A stretch of 64,000 nt of DNA. It comes from Acidobacteriota bacterium (GTDB lineage Bacteria > Acidobacteriota > Holophagae > Holophagales > Holophagaceae). The stretch lies in assembly GCA_016195985.1 (NCBI GenBank), contig JACPYP010000020.1, positions 248,001-312,000 on the forward strand, read 5' to 3'. Position numbers and translations under genes: made by a program. The notes beneath the pieces are model-generated. The model did not search any database. It saw nothing but the letters and a program-made list of their open reading frames with translations, and was not told the DNA's origin. Positions 8,083 to 16,203 of the stretch are shown piece after piece (position 1 is the first letter of the stretch; the number at the start of each line of letters is the position of its first letter).

Positions 8083-10215
8083 TCAGATATCCGGATCCAG
8101 CGGCCCCAGCTTCTGCGTCAACGCGCCCACGCCGCTGGCCAGCAGGGCGTGCTCGTAGATGCGGAGCTGGCTGCGCAGGGGCGGATCCTGGGGGTCCAGC
8201 CCCCGGCGCAGCACGTCGCCCTCGGGACCCAGGACCCGCCCCTTGAGGGTGTCCCTGAGCTGCAGCTCCACCACCTCCATCACCTGGGCGGCCAGCAGCG
8301 GGTCCACCAGGGGGAAGGCCAGCTCCACGCGGCGATCGAGGTTGCGCGGCATCAGGTCGGCGCTGGCCAGCAGGGTTTCCGGCTGACCATGGTTGGCGAA
8401 GTGGTAGATCCGGGCGTGCTCCAGGAAGCGGTCGAGAATGGAGAGGGCGCGGATGTTCTCGGAAAGGCCAGGCACGCCGGGACGGAGGCAGCAGGTGCCC
8501 CGCACGATGAGGTCCACCCTCACCCCTTCGCGGCTGGCTTCGTAGAGCAGCTGGATGATTTGGGGATCCACCAGGGCGTTCATCTTCAGCACCATGCGGG
8601 CTTCGCGGCCCGCCCGGGCGTGGTCGATCTCCCGGAGGATGCGCTCCTTCAGGGCCTTCTTCAGGTGCTGGGGCGCCAGCAGAATCCGGTGAAACTTGGG
8701 CGGGCGCGTGTAGCCCGTGAGCATGTTGAAGAGGTTGGAGAGATCCTCGCCGAATTCGGGGCGCGCCGTCAGCAGGCCGATGTCCGAGTAGAGGCGGCTG
8801 GTGCGCTCGTTGTAGTTCCCGGTGCCTAGGTGGCAGTAGCGGCGGATGCCAGCGGATTCCTGCCGCACCACGAGGCAGGCCTTGCAGTGGATCTTGTGAT
8901 TCGGCAGGCCGTAGACCACGTGCACGCCCACCTTTTCCAGCCTCCGGGCCCAGGCGATGTTGGCCGCCTCGTCGAAGCGGGCGCGCAGCTCCACGATGGC
9001 CGCCACCTGCTTGCCCCGTTCCGCGGCCCGCTCCAGGGCCGCGGCCACGGGGCTGTTGGCCGTCACCCGGTAGAGGGTCATCTTGATGGCCAGGACCTTG
9101 GGGTCTTCCGCCGCCTCGCGCACGAAGCGCACCACGCTGTCGTCGAAGCTCTGATACGGGTGGTTCAGCAGGATGTCGTTGCGGGAGATGGCGTCGAAGA
9201 TGCTGCCGTTGTTTTCGAGCTGGGGCACGGGCAAGGGCGGCAGCGGCGCGTCCTTGAGGCGGGGCAGGTCCAGCTGCCCGTAGAGCTGCATGAGATCCGA
9301 AAAGGCCGTGAGTCCGGAACAAGGGTAAAGGTCCTCCGGGGCCAGCTCCATCTCCTCGCTCATGAGGTCCAGCACGGAGGCGGAAAGGCCGTGCTCGTAC
9401 TGAAGCCGCACCACCGCGCCGCGCCGCCGGTCGCGGAGGCCTTCCTCCACGGTCTTGAGCAGGTCTTCGGAAGGATCCTCCTCTACCGGGAGGTCGGAGT
9501 CCCGGGTCACCCGGATGGCGTGGCAGCTCTTCACGGTGTAGCCCAGGAAGAGACGCGACAGGTGGTGCCGGACCACGTCCTCCAGCATGACGAAGGCGTG
9601 GGCGCCCGGGAGCGAGGGCACCCGCAGGAATCGGGAGGCCAGTCCCGTGGGCACATGGATGAAGGACAACTCCGAAGCCGGCAGGTCGCCGTCCAGCAGA
9701 TCGTCGTCCGGCTCCAGCTCCACCACCAGCACCAAGGCCCGGTTGCCCAGGCGGGGAAAGGGGTGCCCCGTGTCCACCGCCAAGGGGGTGATGAGCGGCA
9801 GCAGGCTGCGCTCGAAGTAGTCGAGGGCGAAGGCCTGCTGGGCGGCGTCCAGATCGCCGGGCTCCAGGATGGCAATGCCTTCGGCCTCCAGCAGGGGCAC
9901 CAGCGTCTTGTGGAAAAGCTCGTGCTGGCGGGCCGAATAGGCGTGGATGCGGGAAGAGACCCGTTCCAGCAACTGGCGGGGCATCAATCCGTCGGGCCCG
10001 GGCTGGGTGATGCCGGCGTCGATCTGCCGCCAGATGCCCGCCACCCGCACCATGAAGAATTCGTCCCAGTTGCTGGACACGATGCTGAGGAACTTCACCC
10101 GCTCCAGCAGGGGAACGGCCGGATCCTCGGCTTCCTCCATGACCCGCGCATTGAAATCAAGCCAACTCAACTCGCGGTTGAGCAATTCCTCGGGACGGGG
10201 AATGGGATGGAACAC
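8083..10215 (-). CDS. ppk1: Polyphosphate kinase 1
   Basis: 710 residues, the usual PPK1 length. The N domain opens with LLNRELSWLDFNARV; later NHKIHCKACLVV carries the phospho-accepting His and HLGTGNYNERTSRLYSDIGL is the second signature. It makes inorganic polyphosphate from ATP at the inner membrane. I place the start at the GTG at 10215 (VFHPIPRPEELLNREL) with GAGG about ten bases ahead; longer upstream readings add GC-rich sequence with no family match. It is divergent from rplY. Confidence 0.92.
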   Translation of the reverse strand: MFHPIPRPEELLNRELSWLDFNARVMEEAEDPAVPLLERVKFLSIVSSNWDEFFMVRVAGIWRQIDAGITQPGPDGLMPRQLLERVSSRIHAYSARQHELFHKTLVPLLEAEGIAILEPGDLDAAQQAFALDYFERSLLPLITPLAVDTGHPFPRLGNRALVLVVELEPDDDLLDGDLPASELSFIHVPTGLASRFLRVPSLPGAHAFVMLEDVVRHHLSRLFLGYTVKSCHAIRVTRDSDLPVEEDPSEDLLKTVEEGLRDRRRGAVVRLQYEHGLSASVLDLMSEEMELAPEDLYPCSGLTAFSDLMQLYGQLDLPRLKDAPLPPLPVPQLENNGSIFDAISRNDILLNHPYQSFDDSVVRFVREAAEDPKVLAIKMTLYRVTANSPVAAALERAAERGKQVAAIVELRARFDEAANIAWARRLEKVGVHVVYGLPNHKIHCKACLVVRQESAGIRRYCHLGTGNYNERTSRLYSDIGLLTARPEFGEDLSNLFNMLTGYTRPPKFHRILLAPQHLKKALKERILREIDHARAGREARMVLKMNALVDPQIIQLLYEASREGVRVDLIVRGTCCLRPGVPGLSENIRALSILDRFLEHARIYHFANHGQPETLLASADLMPRNLDRRVELAFPLVDPLLAAQVMEVVELQLRDTLKGRVLGPEGDVLRRGLDPQDPPLRSQLRIYEHALLASGVGALTQKLGPLDPDI

Positions 10216-10337
10216 GGCAGGGCCTCGATGCTTGGAGCGTACAACCCCGATGTAACAACCTGATGGTACAGGCCCTGGGGGCCCTCTTCCAAAGAACTCC
10301 TTGGTTTTCATGGCATTTTCGGGCAGGATCGGTGGTT

Positions 10338-10416
10338 CGGCCCTCCATCGGGAGGAACCCGAACGGTCCGCCCGGACCCGCCCCAACGAGAGGGCAGCGA
10401 CTCATTCAACGCTGCC
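10338..10416 (+). promoter_or_regulatory. rplY leader with two hairpins
   Basis: Two stem-loops precede the rplY ribosome site. The first is a nested hairpin (GGTTCGG ... CCGAAC around CCCTCC-ATC-GGGAGG, near 10330-10365). The second is a perfect 7-bp stem GGCAGCG/CGCTGCC (10393-10399 with 10410-10416) ending four bases before AGGAGG (10421-10426). They could regulate L25 synthesis, but no known leader motif was recognised. Confidence 0.4.
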
Positions 10417-10431
10417 AGGTAGGAGGAATCC

Positions 10432-11070
10432 ATGTCCCAGGAAGTCCTGGTCGTTCCCAAGCGCGAATCCTTCGGCAAAGCCGCCACCCGCGACCTCAAG
10501 AAGAGCGGCATGATCCCGGCCGTGGTCTATGGCCTCAACGAGCCTCCTGTCGCCATCGCCATCAGCCCCAAGGCCGTGGCCCGCGTGCTGGCCAGCGACG
10601 CCGGCATGAACTCCGTGATGTTCCTCCAGCGCGAGGGCACCGACATCAAGCGCCACGTCATCATCAAGGACCTGCAGCGCGATCCCATCTCCGGCCGCCT
10701 GCGCCACGTGGACTTCATGCGCGTCGACATGACCGTCAAGGTCCGGGTGAAGGTGCCCGTGCGCCTGCTGGGCATCGCCATCGGCGTGAAGAGCCAGGGC
10801 GGCGTCCTCGACTTCGCCCACCGCGAGATCGAAGTGGAATGCCTGCCCAGCATCATCCCCAGCCACATTGACGTGGACATCACCAACCTCAACGTGGGTG
10901 ACAGCATCCGTTTCGAGCAGCTGGCCCTCGTGCCCAACGTCGTCCTCACAGGCGATGCCCACCAGGTGGTCTGCTCCCTCCACGGCAAGGCCGCCGAGGA
11001 AGAGGCCGCTGTCACCGCCGCCGCCGAGCCCGAGGTGGTCAAGAAGGGCAAAAAAGACGAGAAGAAGTAG
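10432..11070 (+). CDS. rplY: 50S ribosomal protein L25, Ctc long form
   Basis: 212 residues: the N-terminal 5S-rRNA-binding L25 domain (about 5-92, including VVYGLNEPPVAIAIS and VDFMRVDM) followed by the TL5/Ctc C-terminal beta domain (to about 185) and an acidic/lysine-rich tail ending KKGKKDEKK. AGGAGG at 10421 sets the start. The order rplY-pth-rpsF-rpsR is standard in many bacteria and supports the call. Confidence 0.95.
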   Translation: MSQEVLVVPKRESFGKAATRDLKKSGMIPAVVYGLNEPPVAIAISPKAVARVLASDAGMNSVMFLQREGTDIKRHVIIKDLQRDPISGRLRHVDFMRVDMTVKVRVKVPVRLLGIAIGVKSQGGVLDFAHREIEVECLPSIIPSHIDVDITNLNVGDSIRFEQLALVPNVVLTGDAHQVVCSLHGKAAEEEAAVTAAAEPEVVKKGKKDEKK

Positions 11071-11077
11071 TTTTCCA

Positions 11078-11152
11078 GACTTCAGTCCTCAGCGCGGGCG
11101 CCTTGCGGCGCCCGCTGCTTTTACTGAAGACTGAGCGCTGAGGGCTGAAGAC
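11078..11152. repeat. Nested inverted repeat enclosing rplY terminator
   Basis: The outer arms (11078-11095 and 11135-11152) match in 16 of 18 positions (GCGCTGAGG..CTGAAG..C). They enclose a strong terminator stem, GCGGGCGCC/GGCGCCCGC (11094-11102 with 11107-11115), followed by TGCTTTTA. The right arm also holds the direct near-repeat CTGAAGAC. It lies between rplY and pth, so it would end transcription from the rplY promoter or attenuate into pth. Confidence 0.75.
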
Positions 11153-11154
11153 AG

Positions 11155-11724
11155 ATGTGGACATTGGTGCCGTTGGGCAATCCAGGAACCGAGTACCAGG
11201 ACACCCGGCACAACCTGGGCCGCCTCCTGCTGCAACGCTGGATGGCGGATCGCGACCTGGCGCCCGCTCCCCTGAAGCGCTTCCCCTCGGGCGCGCTCTA
11301 CCCGCTGTCCAGCCGTCTGCAGGCCCTGGTGCCCGCCACCTACATGAACCTATCGGGTGAGGCCTGCGCCCAGGCTTCGGCCACAGGCCTCTACCCCCGG
11401 CGCCTGGTGCTGCTCTACGACGACAAGGACCTGCCCCTCGGCACGGGGCGCTTCCGGCTGGACGGCTCCGATGGCGGCCACAACGGCCTGCGCTCCGTAT
11501 TCGGGTGCCTGGACACCCAGGACATCGCCCGCCTCCGCCTGGGCATCGGCCCCTTCGAGCGGCCCCTGGCGGATTTTGTCCTGGGCCATTGGACCGATCT
11601 CGAGTGGGAGCGCATCGATGCCCTGGATGCCCCTTTCGCGCGGTTCCTGGACCTGCTCGCAGCCACGGAAGACTTGGGCACCTTGGCCAACCAAGTGAAC
11701 CCGGCCGGATTCTGGACTCCCTGA
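11155..11724 (+). CDS. pth: Peptidyl-tRNA hydrolase
   Basis: 189-residue cytoplasmic enzyme that releases tRNA from stalled peptidyl-tRNA. All family marks are present: GNPGTEYQDTRHNLG with the catalytic His, TYMNLSGE with the tRNA-contact Asn, and DDKDLPLG...GSDGGHNGLRS with the catalytic Asp and second Asn. The ATG follows the outer arm of the preceding inverted repeat almost directly; a weak GAAGACAG precedes it, so translation may depend on the hairpin state. Gene order supports the call. Confidence 0.95.
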   Translation: MWTLVPLGNPGTEYQDTRHNLGRLLLQRWMADRDLAPAPLKRFPSGALYPLSSRLQALVPATYMNLSGEACAQASATGLYPRRLVLLYDDKDLPLGTGRFRLDGSDGGHNGLRSVFGCLDTQDIARLRLGIGPFERPLADFVLGHWTDLEWERIDALDAPFARFLDLLAATEDLGTLANQVNPAGFWTP

Positions 11725-11776
11725 TCCCAGACTTTTCGTTGATCTTCCTGGCTTTTCGGTGGAAACTGCTTATTCG

Positions 11777-11794
11777 CGCCTTCATCTGAAGGCG
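11777..11794. terminator. Short hairpin between pth and rpsF
   Basis: CGCCTTCA-TC-TGAAGGCG is a perfect 8-bp stem with a two-base loop, followed by TCTTCCTT. It could end pth transcription or be part of the rpsF leader; the T-run is weak. Confidence 0.5.
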
Positions 11795-11847
11795 TCTTCC
11801 TTGCTCCCTGGAACACAAAGGGGGCTTCACATCCACAAGGAGGACAG

Positions 11848-12237
11848 ATGCGTCGCTACGAGACCATCTTCATCGCCTCCCCCACGCTGACTGACGAGCA
11901 GGCCGACGAGCTCGTCAAGCAGTACGAGGGGATCATCGCCGAGCAGGGTGGCGAACTGCTCAAGACCGACAAGTGGGGCCGCAAGAAGCTGGCCTACGAA
12001 GTCCAGAAGTTCAGCGAAGGCTACTACACGCTCTTCGAAATGAACGCCGGTCCCGAGCTCATCCACGAGCTCGAGCGCCGTTTCCGCAACAACGATGCCG
12101 TGATCAAGTATCTCAGCATCCGCATGGACGAGGCTGAGAAGGCCGCGGGCCGCACCAAGCAGCGCATCGAGCGCGAAGCCAAGCGCAAAGCCCAGGCGGG
12201 TATCAAGGAACGTTCCGCTGAAGAGGTGATGGGATGA
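11848..12237 (+). CDS. rpsF: 30S ribosomal protein S6
   Basis: 129 residues. [14 protein letters not shown] and [24 protein letters not shown] are typical bS6 strands; the tail is extended and basic (about 100-129). Start is fixed by AAGGAGG nine bases ahead. It overlaps rpsR by four bases (ATGA), so S6 and S18, which bind each other in the 30S platform, are translationally coupled. Confidence 0.96.
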   Translation: MRRYETIFIASPTLTDEQADELVKQYEGIIAEQGGELLKTDKWGRKKLAYEVQKFSEGYYTLFEMNAGPELIHELERRFRNNDAVIKYLSIRMDEAEKAAGRTKQRIEREAKRKAQAGIKERSAEEVMG

Positions 12238-12500
12238 AGCGCCGCGCCGATGCCAAGAAGGGCAAGCCCAAGAAGAAGAAGGCTTTTGGGGGACGACGCG
12301 CCAAGTTCTGCAAGTTCTGCGTCGAGAAGTCCCTCATGATCGACTACAAGGACGTGAAGACCCTCCAGGCCTTCACCCCTGAGCGCGGCAAAGTGCTGCC
12401 CCGCCGCACCAGCGGCGTGTGCGCCGTCCACCAGCGTGAGCTTGTGGAAGCCATCAAGCGCGCCCGCAACATCGCGCTGCTGCCCTTCGCCACGGACTAG
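12234..12500 (+). CDS. rpsR: 30S ribosomal protein S18, zinc-type
   Basis: 88 residues with a lysine-rich N-terminus and the CKFCVEK and [10 protein letters not shown] elements of a cysteine-containing (C+) S18. The core [19 protein letters not shown] is the 16S rRNA contact region. rplI (L9) usually follows but is absent here; instead a decayed copy of this gene's last codons and terminator lies about 170 bases downstream. Confidence 0.96.
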   Translation: MKRRADAKKGKPKKKKAFGGRRAKFCKFCVEKSLMIDYKDVKTLQAFTPERGKVLPRRTSGVCAVHQRELVEAIKRARNIALLPFATD

Positions 12501-12525
12501 TTTTTCTTCTCGTCCCCGACGAACC

Positions 12526-12551
12526 GAAGGCCGCCTCCCGAGGCGGCCTTC
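12526..12551 (+). terminator. rpsR terminator
   Basis: Perfect 11-bp stem GAAGGCCGCCT/AGGCGGCCTTC with a four-base loop, 25 bases after the rpsR stop. The T-rich stretch lies before the stem rather than after it. Confidence 0.75.
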
Positions 12552-12603
12552 GCGCTGTTGCGGGCGCGCTCCGCGCGCACTCCGGACGGCGGGGCCCCGC
12601 TCC

Positions 12604-12624
12604 ACAGGCTCTACTGGAGCCTGT
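12604..12624. repeat. Inverted repeat between the two rpsR-tail copies
   Basis: ACAGGCTC-TACTG-GAGCCTGT, a perfect 8-bp stem with a five-base loop, in the segment that separates the rpsR 3' end from its decayed duplicate. Together with GCGCGCTCCGCGCGC just before it, the spacer (12561-12647) is highly structured and contains no gene. Confidence 0.6.
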
Positions 12625-12647
12625 TCCGCGACCCGCTTCGTCCCTCG

Positions 12648-12735
12648 CATCTCGCTGCTGCCCTTCGCCACGGACTGGTTTCTTTTCGTTTCCGACGAAC
12701 ATGAAGGCCGCCCCAGGGCGGCCTTCATGTTGTTG
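12648..12735 (+). pseudogene. Decayed duplicate of rpsR 3' end and terminator
   Basis: This stretch repeats 12471-12560: 24 identical bases covering the last codons of rpsR (the LLPFATD region), then the T-rich spacer, the GACGAAC block and an AAGGCCGCC terminator stem. The copy of the TAG stop reads TGG and no start precedes it, so it is not a gene. Its stem is longer than the original (14 perfect base pairs, 12699-12712 with 12717-12730) and now lies at the 3' end of the convergent gene, where it can terminate it. Confidence 0.8.
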
Positions 12736-12745
12736 ACGGGCCTTC

Positions 12746-13177
12746 CTACAGCCGCTTCCCAATCTTCAGGACGCTGTCCGCCAGGGTCACGCCGGAGGCG
12801 GCGATGTTGCCCATGTGGAGGTAGATCTGGGGTTTGCCACCCTCTTCAATGATGGCGATGGCGCCCCCTTTGGCCAGATCATCCAGCTTGGAGCAGATGA
12901 CGAACTTGCCGGCGGCCTTCATGGTCTTGACGTCGCCGGCCGTGGCCCAGGCCACCTTGGAGCCGGCGTCCTGAGCGACGCCGATTTTCTCAAGCTCGCC
13001 GAGGACATCCGCATCCTTGCAGACCACCTTGCCGGGCGAGCCGGCGGCGGCGCTGAGGATTTTCACGAACTTCGCCTGCACCGCCGGAGGAAGGTCGCCA
13101 GCACGAAGGCTCAGGCCCGCCAGCACCACCAGCAGAGCCGGTCCTGTTTTCACTCGAAGCCATGCACCTTTGAACAT
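12746..13177 (-). CDS. Small secreted protein, possibly YfiR-like
   Basis: 143 residues with a signal peptide ending near LRAGDLPPA. The mature part resembles a YfiR-type periplasmic fold at its C-terminus (GGKPQIYLHMGNIAASGVTLADSVLKIGKRL), where YfiR proteins have a similar Leu-Asn/Ala-x-Gly-LxF-S pattern. A single Cys pair (C55, C97 region) may form a disulfide. AGGAG five bases ahead supports the ATG at 13177. YfiR proteins restrain diguanylate cyclases, but none is adjacent; the family assignment is tentative. Confidence 0.55.
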   Translation of the reverse strand: MFKGAWLRVKTGPALLVVLAGLSLRAGDLPPAVQAKFVKILSAAAGSPGKVVCKDADVLGELEKIGVAQDAGSKVAWATAGDVKTMKAAGKFVICSKLDDLAKGGAIAIIEEGGKPQIYLHMGNIAASGVTLADSVLKIGKRL

Positions 13178-13535
13178 ATGCACTCCTATTCAGCGGACTC
13201 GCTTCAAATCAACGCTCGCCCTTCGACAAGGGATTGGTCTGTATAAGTGCCACCCAAATCGGAGCTTTTTCCGTGAAACTTTAGGCATTCAAATATTTAT
13301 TATTGCTAACAAATGCATCGCCGAACTTAATGATGCAAATTCAGCCACTGGGCAAATGCGCACTGGCATAAACGACGGTCAAATGGCCGGTTTTCGAAAT
13401 ACGGGTGGCAGATCCGATCGAGCCAGCCCCGTTCATCGGATCCCATTTGCCGTTCGGACCTCTGGCAAGACATTCAAGCCCCCTGAGTCCTGGAACCTCA
13501 AGCGATGGCCGGGGTTCTTGGGGTAACCTGAACCC
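13178..13535. other. 358-base AT-richer gap without a gene
   Basis: From about 13250 to 13380 the base composition drops well below the surroundings (AAATATTTATTATTGC). It holds a 6-bp dyad (TGCATC 13314-13319 with GATGCA 13332-13337) and a CACTGG direct repeat. It is the upstream region of both flanking divergent genes. I recognise no RNA gene or riboswitch in it. Confidence 0.5.
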
Positions 13536-14039
13536 ATGAGCGACGAGAAACCCGTCCTGAGACTCCCCATGCCCCTTCGCAAGCAGAAGGCGCTGAAGGC
13601 GGCCTGGAGGCCCCTGCTGCTGCAATGGCTGGTGCCCGGCGCGGGCTACTGGGTGACAGGCCAGAAGGGCCGGGCCAAGGTCCTCTTCGGCGTCTGGGCG
13701 CTGTTCTGCGTGCTGGGCGCGCTGCAGATGCAGTTCGGCGCCGTGGATGGCGTAAAGGGCGGCATTTTCGTTCCCGTGGCCGGATCCTGGCTGCCCACGC
13801 TGGGCGCCTTCGCCACCGCCGGCATCGGTCCTGTCTACGGCGCCTTCGCCTGGGCCTTCGGAGGCACCGGCACGGAGCCCGTCCGCACCCTCACCCAGGA
13901 ATACGGTGCCACCTACGTGATGGTGGCGGGCCTCCTGAACTGGCTCTGCTGCTTTGATCTCTGGGACCGCATCACGGGCCGCTGGCTGTTCCGCCTGCCC
14001 AAGGACGAACAAGTCGAGCTGGCCGCCAAAGGCGAATAA
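13536..14039 (+). CDS. DUF6677-like inner-membrane protein
   Basis: 167 residues with three or four membrane segments. The opening LLLQWLVPGAGYWVTGQKGRAKVLFG (a PGxGHxxxG-like turn with a following basic patch) and the late YVMVAGLLNWLCCFDLWDRITGRW match the small membrane family DUF6677 common in Acidobacteria, as far as I can judge by eye. Function is unknown. It precedes the spermidine synthase-like gene by 66 bases on the same strand. Confidence 0.6.
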   Translation: MSDEKPVLRLPMPLRKQKALKAAWRPLLLQWLVPGAGYWVTGQKGRAKVLFGVWALFCVLGALQMQFGAVDGVKGGIFVPVAGSWLPTLGAFATAGIGPVYGAFAWAFGGTGTEPVRTLTQEYGATYVMVAGLLNWLCCFDLWDRITGRWLFRLPKDEQVELAAKGE

Positions 14040-14105
14040 CCACTCGCAGGTCCAGTGCAACGCCCCCGGGCTCCTGCCACAGTGGGAGAAAAGCCTGGAG
14101 CCCAT

Positions 14106-16199
14106 ATGGATACGCCTCGCGAGGCATCGGCAGGGAATTCCCTTCTCCTGCCCGCGGCCACGATCTTCCTGAGCGCCTTCCTGCTGTTCCAGGTGCAGCC
14201 CATGGCGGGCAAGCTGGTCCTGCCGTGGTTCGGCGGCAGCGCGGGCGTGTGGACCACCTGCCTGCTCTTCTTCCAGGCCCTGCTGCTGCTGGGCTATCTC
14301 TACGCCCACCTGGCCGTGCGCCATCTGTCCCAGCGGCACCAGGTCTGGCTGCACGGCGCCCTCCTGGGAGCAGCCCTCCTGACCCTGCCGCTCCGGCTGC
14401 ACCCGTGGTTCCGGCCCTCGGGCGGCGCGGAACCGCTGGGGCGCTTGCTGGGCCTGCTCCTGGCCACCATCGGCCTGCCCTACCTGGCGCTTTCCACCAC
14501 CGGCCCCCTGGTGCAGGCCTGGGTGGCGCGGCGGGGCCAGGCGCCCTACCGCCTCTTCGCCCTTTCCAACCTGGCCTCCATGCTGGCCCTGTTTTCCTAT
14601 CCGGTGATCATCGAGCCCTTCCTTCCCATGAAAAGCCAGTCCTGGCTGTGGTCGGCGGGCTTCGCGCTTTTCGCGGCCCTGGTTTTCCTGGTGGCCCGGA
14701 ACCGCGCCGATGGTGAACCCGGCGGTCCGGTGGTTTCCGAAGAAGGAGAAGCCCCCGGTCCCGCCATGAAGCTGCTGTGGATCGCCTTCGCCGCAGTGCC
14801 GTCAGCGCTGCTCATGGCCGTCACCACTCACCTGAGCACCAATGTGGCGCCCATTCCCTTCCTGTGGGTGCTGCCCCTGGGCCTCTACCTGCTCAGCTTC
14901 ATCCTCTGCTTCGACGGCACCCGTTGGTACCGGCGAGGGTGCTTCCTGCCCCTGCTGCCGGTCCTGCTGGTGGCGATGTCCCTCTCCCTCCAGCCCCATT
15001 TCCGCCAGGCCGATTCTCCCTTCCCGGCCCTGAACGCGGCGGTCCGGTGGCTGGGTTCGGTCCGGGGCCAGGTGGTCCTCTTTGGCCTGGGCCTTTTCGT
15101 GGCCTGCATGGTGGCGCATGGGGAGTTGTCCCGGCGGCGGCCGCACCCCCGTTTCCTTACGGGCTTCTACCTGCGCCTGAGCCTGGGCGGCGCCCTGGGC
15201 GGCCTCTTCGTGGCCTGGGCCGCGCCCCGGATCTTCACCACCTACCTGGAACTGCCCCTGGGACTGGCTGCCAGCGGAGCCATGGCGGCCTTGGCCTTGG
15301 CCTGGGATCCGGGCGAGGCATCGCGGTGGCGGCCGGCCCTGGCCCCCGTTCTGGCCATGAGTGGCGTCGCGCTCGTTCTGGGCATCCACGCCTTCACCCT
15401 GGATCACGATGCCGAACGGACCGTCGTGGCCCGCGGCCGCAATTTCTACGGCACCCTCGCCGTCTACGACAACCCGGAACGCGCCTGGCGGGTGCTGGCC
15501 CACGGCACCATCACCCACGGCGGGCAATTCCTGGATGCCGCCAGGGCCGACCGGCCTTCGACCTACTACAGCGAGGATTCCGGGGTGGGATTGGCCCTCG
15601 CCAGCCTGCAGGAGGGCCCCCGGAAGCTGGGAGTGGTGGGCCTCGGCGCTGGCAGCTTGGCGGCCTATGGGCGCCCCGGCGACCATCTGCGGTTCTACGA
15701 AATCAATCCCCTGGTGGAGCCCTTCGCCCGGCGCCACTTTACCTATCTCGATCACGGCAAGGCGGCCACGGAGGTGGTGCTGGGGGATGCCCGCCTGAGC
15801 CTCGAGGCTGAAGCGCCCCAGGGCTACGACCTGCTGGCCATCGATGCCTTCTCCAGCGATTCCATTCCCGTGCACCTGCTCACCCAGGAAGCCTTCGCGC
15901 TCTATTTCCGGCACCTGAGCCCCCGCGGCGTCCTGGCCGTCCACGTCTCCAACCGCTACCTCGCCCTACAGCCCGTGGTGCGCGCGGCGGTGAACGCCTT
16001 CCATAAACAGGCGCGGGTGGTGGACACGGAATCGGACCAGGAGGAAGGCGCCTACGGCTCCACGTGGGTTCTAGTCACCCAGGATGATGCCTTCTTCTCC
16101 CGGGCCGCCTTCCAGGACAACGAGGACGTGAAGCGCCTGCCTGGCGCCTCCCTTCCCTGGCGGGACGATTTCAGCAACCTGTTCCGGGCCCTGAAGTAG
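14106..16199 (+). CDS. Polytopic membrane protein fused to spermidine synthase-like domain
   Basis: 697 residues. The first 430 form about twelve hydrophobic segments; the last 220 are a Rossmann domain of the spermidine synthase/SAM-methyltransferase type, with VVGLGAGSLAAYG (nucleotide loop), FYEINPLVEPFA (acidic ligand) and DLLAIDAFSSDSIPVHLLT (active-site Asp). Such fusions are widespread and uncharacterised; aminopropyl transfer is not proven. GGAG five bases ahead supports the start at 14106. It is convergent with the EamA gene, four bases apart. Confidence 0.8.
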   Translation: MDTPREASAGNSLLLPAATIFLSAFLLFQVQPMAGKLVLPWFGGSAGVWTTCLLFFQALLLLGYLYAHLAVRHLSQRHQVWLHGALLGAALLTLPLRLHPWFRPSGGAEPLGRLLGLLLATIGLPYLALSTTGPLVQAWVARRGQAPYRLFALSNLASMLALFSYPVIIEPFLPMKSQSWLWSAGFALFAALVFLVARNRADGEPGGPVVSEEGEAPGPAMKLLWIAFAAVPSALLMAVTTHLSTNVAPIPFLWVLPLGLYLLSFILCFDGTRWYRRGCFLPLLPVLLVAMSLSLQPHFRQADSPFPALNAAVRWLGSVRGQVVLFGLGLFVACMVAHGELSRRRPHPRFLTGFYLRLSLGGALGGLFVAWAAPRIFTTYLELPLGLAASGAMAALALAWDPGEASRWRPALAPVLAMSGVALVLGIHAFTLDHDAERTVVARGRNFYGTLAVYDNPERAWRVLAHGTITHGGQFLDAARADRPSTYYSEDSGVGLALASLQEGPRKLGVVGLGAGSLAAYGRPGDHLRFYEINPLVEPFARRHFTYLDHGKAATEVVLGDARLSLEAEAPQGYDLLAIDAFSSDSIPVHLLTQEAFALYFRHLSPRGVLAVHVSNRYLALQPVVRAAVNAFHKQARVVDTESDQEEGAYGSTWVLVTQDDAFFSRAAFQDNEDVKRLPGASLPWRDDFSNLFRALK

Positions 16200-16203
16200 G
16201 AGT

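Noticed and set aside
11725-11847. S6:S18-binding leader motif before rpsF
   Set aside because: The gap has one 8-bp hairpin, but I could not identify the conserved CCG bulge motif with confidence.
12561-12745. Second functional rpsR or an rplI gene after rpsR
   Set aside because: The repeated tail has no start and a mutated stop, and no L9 sequence is visible on either strand.
13237-13256. Sigma-54 promoter (TGGCAC on the minus strand)
   Set aside because: TGGCAC is present, but the TTGC element at the required spacing is missing.
13178-13400. Cyclic-di-GMP riboswitch upstream of the YfiR-like gene
   Set aside because: I could not find the conserved GEMM core on either strand; only small dyads are present.
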